Assembly: GCA_030688135.1 (NCBI GenBank)
Contig: JAUYIW010000053.1
Span: forward strand, 1-8,270
Source of the DNA: Candidatus Uhrbacteria bacterium
GTDB lineage: Bacteria; Patescibacteriota; Patescibacteriia; UBA9934
DNA length: 8,270 nt
Direction of reading: 5' to 3'
The notes beneath the pieces were generated by a model, which made no database searches, was not told the origin of the DNA, and was given only the letters and a program-made list of their open reading frames with translations. Shown in pieces: positions 5,411-8,270 of the stretch; within the stretch, counting starts at the first letter, position 1; every line of letters starts with the position of its first letter. A program made the position numbers and the translations under genes.

Positions 5411-6703
5411 ATGAAAGCACTAGTAATGAAGATGATTCAAAATCGGGCAAAGGCAATATTGGCTAAGTTTAAGCCGAAGGTTATTGCAATAACCGGCTCG
5501 ATTGGAAAGACTTCTACAAAAGAAGCCATTGCTTTGGTTCTAAAAGATGAGATGAGCGTGCGCGTTGCAAAAAAGAACTATAATAACGAATTTGGTGTGC
5601 CGTTAACCATTTTGGGGGAGGTGAGCCCAGGTAAATCAATCATGGGTTGGCTTGGGGTACTATTCCGTTCCTACAGTATTAAGTCTTTCCCAGACGTGCT
5701 CATTCTAGAGTTTGGTGCTGATCATCCTGGGGACATAGAAGCATTGTGTGAGCTTGCGCCACCTTCGGTTGGTGTTATTACGGGCCTTTCAAATATTCAT
5801 GCTGAATTTTTTGAGTCTTCCGAGGCGCTTGCTGAGGAAAAGTCTCAGCTTGCAATGTGTTTGCCTAGTGATGGTATAGTAGTTTTAAATGCAGACGATC
5901 ACCGAGTTTCGCAAATGAGCAGAGAAACCAAAGCTTTAGTTAGGACTTTTGGCATAAAATCAGATGATATTAGCATGAGTGAATTGCGCATTTCCACTCG
6001 AAGAGATGAAGAATTCGACCCGGGAGAACTTTTTGCAATAACGTCACTAGATGTTATGAAGAGCAATTCTAAGGTTGGCGAGCTAAAACTTCGAAATTGC
6101 TTAGGTTACGCACCTGCAATGGCATGTCTGGCTGCGATCACAGTTGCAGATGCGCTTGGTGTTAGCATTGATTTTGCTATTACTGAGTTGAATCGTGAAT
6201 TTCAGCCATCGCCTGGTAGATTAAATCCAATTGCAGGAATTAAAGGATCACTTATTATTGATGATTCTTACAACGCTGCGCCTGCTGCAATGATCAATGG
6301 ACTTGATATTTTGAAGATATTTAGTCCCGGTGAGGAGCAAGATAGACGGATTGCGGCATTAGGGAGTATGGCTGAGCTTGGGCAATACTCAGATCAAGAA
6401 CATAGGCAGATTGGCTTTAGGGTGGCAGAAGTTGCCGATGTATTCATTGCTGTTGGCGAAAATATGCGAATTGCGGTAGAATCAGCTAAAGAAGCAGGAA
6501 TGCATTCTGATTCGATTGAATGGTTTGCCACTTCAGAGGAGGCAGGGCGGTACCTTGACAGATTCGTACAACAAGGAGATATTGTCTACACAAAAGGCTC
6601 ACAGTCTAGTAGAATGGAGAAGGTGGTAAAGGAATTAATGGCTGAGCCTTTAAGAGCGGAAGAGCTGTTAGTTAGGCAAGGTGAAAATTGGCAAAAAAGT
6701 TGA
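5411..6703 (+). CDS. murF: MurF-like Mur ligase lacking the usual N-terminal domain
   Basis: A 430-residue ATP-dependent amide ligase; MurF joins D-Ala-D-Ala to the UDP-MurNAc-tripeptide in the cytoplasm. Visible motifs: P-loop ITGSIGKTSTK (27-37, K33), NYNNEFGVPLT (56-66, a MurF hallmark), LEFGADHPGDI (99-109), SNIHAEFF...EEKSQL (127-147), LNADD (159-163), SPGRLN (267-272), IIDDSYNAAP (282-291), ALGSMAELG (316-324) and TKGSQSSRMEKVV (394-406). The P-loop starts about 27 residues from the N-terminus, whereas in E. coli MurF it lies beyond residue 100, so the UDP-sugar-binding first domain is missing and replaced by a short basic helix. No coding sequence for it is seen in the 204 bp upstream. 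The symbol rests on MurF-specific motifs; another Mur-type ligase remains possible. The gene ends in TGA, showing normal use of that codon. Confidence 0.9.
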   Translation: MKALVMKMIQNRAKAILAKFKPKVIAITGSIGKTSTKEAIALVLKDEMSVRVAKKNYNNEFGVPLTILGEVSPGKSIMGWLGVLFRSYSIKSFPDVLILEFGADHPGDIEALCELAPPSVGVITGLSNIHAEFFESSEALAEEKSQLAMCLPSDGIVVLNADDHRVSQMSRETKALVRTFGIKSDDISMSELRISTRRDEEFDPGELFAITSLDVMKSNSKVGELKLRNCLGYAPAMACLAAITVADALGVSIDFAITELNREFQPSPGRLNPIAGIKGSLIIDDSYNAAPAAMINGLDILKIFSPGEEQDRRIAALGSMAELGQYSDQEHRQIGFRVAEVADVFIAVGENMRIAVESAKEAGMHSDSIEWFATSEEAGRYLDRFVQQGDIVYTKGSQSSRMEKVVKELMAEPLRAEELLVRQGENWQKS

Positions 6704-6720
6704 ATATTTAATTATTTAGA

Positions 6721-6729
6721 TAATAATAT
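6721..6729 (+). promoter_or_regulatory. Possible -10 box before the coiled-coil gene
   Basis: The A/T-only stretch holds TAATAA (6721-6726) and TAATAT (6724-6729), with TTGAAT at 6700-6705 as a possible -35. RNA would start at about the ATG (6734). The base composition makes chance matches likely; read-through from murF is an alternative. Confidence 0.3.
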
Positions 6730-6733
6730 TAAT

Positions 6734-7444
6734 ATGGCTGAAGTAATGAAAGGGGTCGCTGATATATCAGAAGATAGGCGAACTCCAAACAGTGTAAGAG
6801 GGCGTGACACCGGACCACTTTTTGACGAAGAAGGCACGGAGCTACAAACTCCGGCAGAAATGAAATCTATGCTGGAAGAAAGAGGGTATGATGAAGGAAA
6901 GATCCAAGATACTATGGATCAGTATAATGCCAAGTATAAACGTGTAGCGGAGTCGGCTGAAAAACTAAGGAGCGAACAGCTTACAAAAGAGAGCGAGGCT
7001 TCGGCTCGGGAAGGGGTTTTGTCTGCAGAGCAAGTAAAGCAGAGGATCGGTATTGATGAGAAAATGGCTGGCAAAAGCTCTGACTTGGGCGTTAACGTAG
7101 ATAGATTCAAGGAGAGACAAACCGAACTTATTGATAAACGTGCTCAGCTAGAAGACGCTCAGCAGACCATACAGTCTCTAGGCGGTACCGGTGTCCAAAA
7201 AGCATGGAGATTTATGTTTGGTTCGAAGGAATTAAAAACAGCACGAGCTGACGTAGCAAGACTCAAGCAGGAGATTTCTGACCTTGACGCGTCTATGAGC
7301 GGTATCGATGAGCTTTTGCAGTCTTCGTCAGACACAAAGGCCGGAGATACTGAAAGATATGGGGCTACAAAGAGAAGGGAAGCTGAAGAGAGGCGAAAGA
7401 GAGTAACTTCCCAAAGCTCACAAATAGGAAAGGGAAAATTCTAA
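6734..7444 (+). CDS. Orphan coiled-coil protein, 236 residues
   Basis: Not recognised. The protein is highly charged and rich in Glu, Lys, Arg, Gln and Ser, with no cysteine, signal peptide or membrane segment. Residues 1-40 look disordered. Helical stretches with coiled-coil-like spacing cover roughly 60-112, 122-148 and 164-198; the last two are linked by a turn with GGTG and a short aromatic patch (KAWRFMFGS, 156-164), suggesting a helical hairpin. The C-terminus (about 210-236) is basic. Start: ATG at 6734; an in-frame Met at residue 5 is an alternative, and no Shine-Dalgarno marks either. The gene is 30 bp after murF in the same direction and ends at a bidirectional terminator. Location beside cell-wall genes allows, but does not prove, a structural or division-related role. 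Confidence 0.75.
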   Translation: MAEVMKGVADISEDRRTPNSVRGRDTGPLFDEEGTELQTPAEMKSMLEERGYDEGKIQDTMDQYNAKYKRVAESAEKLRSEQLTKESEASAREGVLSAEQVKQRIGIDEKMAGKSSDLGVNVDRFKERQTELIDKRAQLEDAQQTIQSLGGTGVQKAWRFMFGSKELKTARADVARLKQEISDLDASMSGIDELLQSSSDTKAGDTERYGATKRREAEERRKRVTSQSSQIGKGKF

Positions 7445-7452
7445 CAAAATTA

Positions 7453-7484
7453 AAACGGACTCACCTTAGCGGGTGGGTCCGTTT
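7453..7484. terminator. Bidirectional terminator between convergent genes
   Basis: A 13-bp stem (7453-7465 with 7472-7484, one G-T pair) around a 6-base loop. The minus-strand side continues as TTTTAATTTTG, a good U tract for the 7498-7815 gene. The plus-strand side has only TTT within the stem, so it is weaker there. It lies between two genes that face each other. Confidence 0.85.
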
Positions 7485-7497
7485 GCGACATAGTTGC

Positions 7498-7815
7498 CTA
7501 TTTGGCAGCTTTTTTTTGTCGAAAGGGGACGAGCCGGCCTGCTTGCTTGGCAAGCCTGAAGTCCATGCGTCGCATCATCTGTTCGTAATTCTCGCGTTTT
7601 GGACGCAGAACATACTGCACGACCTCGTTAAATGACCCGGTTTCAAGCAGGTCGAGGTTTGACATATTGCCAATGATTTCCGGATCACACCTCGTTTGTG
7701 TGATCCAGACGATTGCGAAGTGCAATCTTGAGAAAAAGCCCGGGCATTTTGCCCAATTCGGCTCCTCCTCTTCACGCACAGCGCTGCTATTTGCTGGGAA
7801 GTTTTCGACCGTCAT
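7498..7815 (-). CDS. Orphan 105-residue basic-tailed protein
   Basis: Not recognised. The ATG at 7815 is preferred over an upstream ATG at 7854 because GGGAGGG (7825-7819) sits three bases before it and the predicted RNA start (about 7838) lies downstream of the longer start. The N-terminus is acidic (EEEE at 15-18) and is followed by a moderately hydrophobic stretch FFSRLHFAIVWI (27-38), too short and interrupted for a clear membrane helix. Two cysteines (24, 43) are present. The second half is helical and strongly basic, ending in KKAAK, compatible with nucleic-acid binding, but no known motif is visible. It converges on the coiled-coil gene across a shared terminator. Confidence 0.75.
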   Translation of the reverse strand: MTVENFPANSSAVREEEEPNWAKCPGFFSRLHFAIVWITQTRCDPEIIGNMSNLDLLETGSFNEVVQYVLRPKRENYEQMMRRMDFRLAKQAGRLVPFRQKKAAK

Positions 7816-7818
7816 TGT

Positions 7819-7825
7819 CCCTCCC
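7819..7825 (-). promoter_or_regulatory. Shine-Dalgarno deciding the start at 7815
   Basis: GGGAGGG on the minus strand, then ACA and the ATG. Together with the upstream CTACA it reads CTACAGGG, the same 8-mer that ends element B just before the ATG at 1447. Confidence 0.85.
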
Positions 7826-7844
7826 TGTAGAAGTTGGACATATA

Positions 7845-7873
7845 AATTTAGCATATTATAGCCATTTTGTCAA
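7845..7873 (-). promoter_or_regulatory. Sigma70-type promoter for the 105-residue orphan
   Basis: On the minus strand, TTGACA (7873-7868), a 17-base spacer, then TAAATT (7850-7845) preceded by TGC, an extended -10. The predicted RNA start near 7838 gives a leader of about 22 bases. Box choice and spacing match the promoter of the other orphan on the minus strand (1000-1028). Confidence 0.75.
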
Positions 7874-8100
7874 GTTTCACCGTAGCTTGTTTTATAAAGG
7901 TTTTGTATATAAGCATTAAAAAGAAAAAACTTGCGTACAAGACGCTGGCGCGTGTGGGGCGATTTTTATGGTCGTCTCACGTATGGGCGACCCATATATC
8001 TGCTTATTGGTATGGCTCTCCAGAAAGACCAATACACCTTCCTTGCGTAGGGGCGACCTTTATGGTCGCCCTTCTGTTCCGGTTCCTCGGAAGGAGTGGT
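7874..8100. repeat. Hairpin-rich spacer with GGGGCGA repeats
   Basis: No gene is supported here. GGGGCGA-n5-ATGGTCG occurs at 7956-7974 and 8050-8068 (17 of 19 positions identical). The second copy forms a perfect 8-bp stem (8051-8058 with 8064-8071). Further hairpins are TATGGG/CCCATA (7982-7996), TATTGGT/ACCAATA (8005-8034) and TTCCG/CGGAA just after 8075. CTTGCGTA precedes both GGGGCGA copies (7930-7937 and 8042-8049). This looks like a cluster of dispersed palindromic repeats beside a mobile element. Confidence 0.6.
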
Positions 8101-8162
8101 ACACACACTGTCCAACATCTAGCGTTGACAAGGACGAAGTCAACAGTTCAATGCACCACTTT
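8095..8162. repeat. Imperfect long palindrome at the transposase end, likely IS end
   Basis: AGTGGT...ACTGT on the left is mirrored by ACAGT...ACCACT on the right, with a perfect 6-bp inner hairpin GTTGAC/GTCAAC (8124-8144). It covers the last codons of the IS30-type transposase and the bases beyond its stop, where the terminal inverted repeat of such elements normally lies. The exact IS boundary cannot be fixed because the other end is outside the window. Confidence 0.45.
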
Positions 8163-8270
8163 TGGTGGTAGGTCGAAGAGGACTTCTTTTGGGGTGAGGT
8201 AACCGAGGACTTTTCTGGGGGTGTTGTTGAGTCTTTCTTGTATGTCATAAATTTGTTGGTTTGAAATGGT
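8148..8270 (-). CDS. IS30-family transposase, C-terminal fragment cut by the window edge
   Basis: The last 40 codons and the TGA stop of a DDE transposase entering from the right. The fragment reads ISNQQIYDIQERLNNTPRKV followed by LGYLTPKEVLFDLPPKVVH. The LN..PRK.LGY.TP.EV block is the characteristic C-terminal signature of IS30 transposases, just after the catalytic Glu region, which would be off-window. The reading frame is open to the edge without frameshift, so no evidence of decay is seen, but intactness cannot be judged. The stop lies close to a palindromic region that probably contains the terminal inverted repeat. Confidence 0.85.
   Translation of the reverse strand, partial: TISNQQIYDIQERLNNTPRKVLGYLTPKEVLFDLPPKVVH

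Noticed and set aside
7867..8202. Overlapping plus-strand ORFs of 60-110 residues in the right spacer
   Set aside because: They read through hairpin repeats and antisense through the IS30 transposase, lack ribosome binding sites and show no protein-like pattern.

Overview
The window looks like a chromosome segment from an uncultivated member of the Candidate Phyla Radiation (Patescibacteria), most likely a Parcubacteria-type lineage. This is inferred from compact single-copy cell-wall genes, small orphan proteins without recognisable families, several plus-strand genes with no Shine-Dalgarno sequence, and hairpin repeats in the gaps. TGA acts as a normal stop (for example at the end of the MurF-like gene), which argues against the TGA-recoded lineages Gracilibacteria and Absconditabacteria. 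No rRNA, tRNA or CRISPR was found.

Layout. Positions 1-203 hold an intrinsic terminator for the first gene and no convincing gene. A 251-residue orphan protein (204-959, minus) has a clear promoter and Shine-Dalgarno. The divergent gap 960-1446 carries four arms of one short inverted-repeat family, arranged as two palindromic units; the second would form most of the leader of the next gene. That gene (1447-2448, plus) fuses a Nudix hydrolase domain to a CobA/BtuR-type P-loop adenosyltransferase domain. Next come a DUF4178-like protein (2594-3025) with a strong sigma70-type promoter, an intrinsic terminator flanked by two copies of a palindrome, then a class B penicillin-binding protein (3302-5206), a MurF-like ligase (5411-6703) and a coiled-coil orphan (6734-7444). 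A convergent bidirectional terminator separates these from a 105-residue orphan on the minus strand (7498-7815). The right end is a hairpin-rich spacer followed by the C-terminus of an IS30-family transposase that runs off the window.

How it fits together. The PBP and MurF-like genes are a remnant of a division/cell-wall cluster: MurF adds D-Ala-D-Ala to the peptidoglycan precursor and the PBP crosslinks the product at the septum or wall. The coiled-coil gene lies 30 bp behind murF and may be co-transcribed. The Nudix-CobA fusion is the most unusual protein: its Nudix box and Walker A are intact, but the two aromatic residues that position the corrinoid in characterised CobA appear to be arginines, so the substrate may not be cobalamin. 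The two orphan genes on the minus strand share one style of expression signal (TTGACA, 17-bp spacer, strong Shine-Dalgarno), whereas the plus-strand genes lack Shine-Dalgarno sequences and several have a -10-like box almost touching the ATG, suggesting leaderless or near-leaderless mRNAs.
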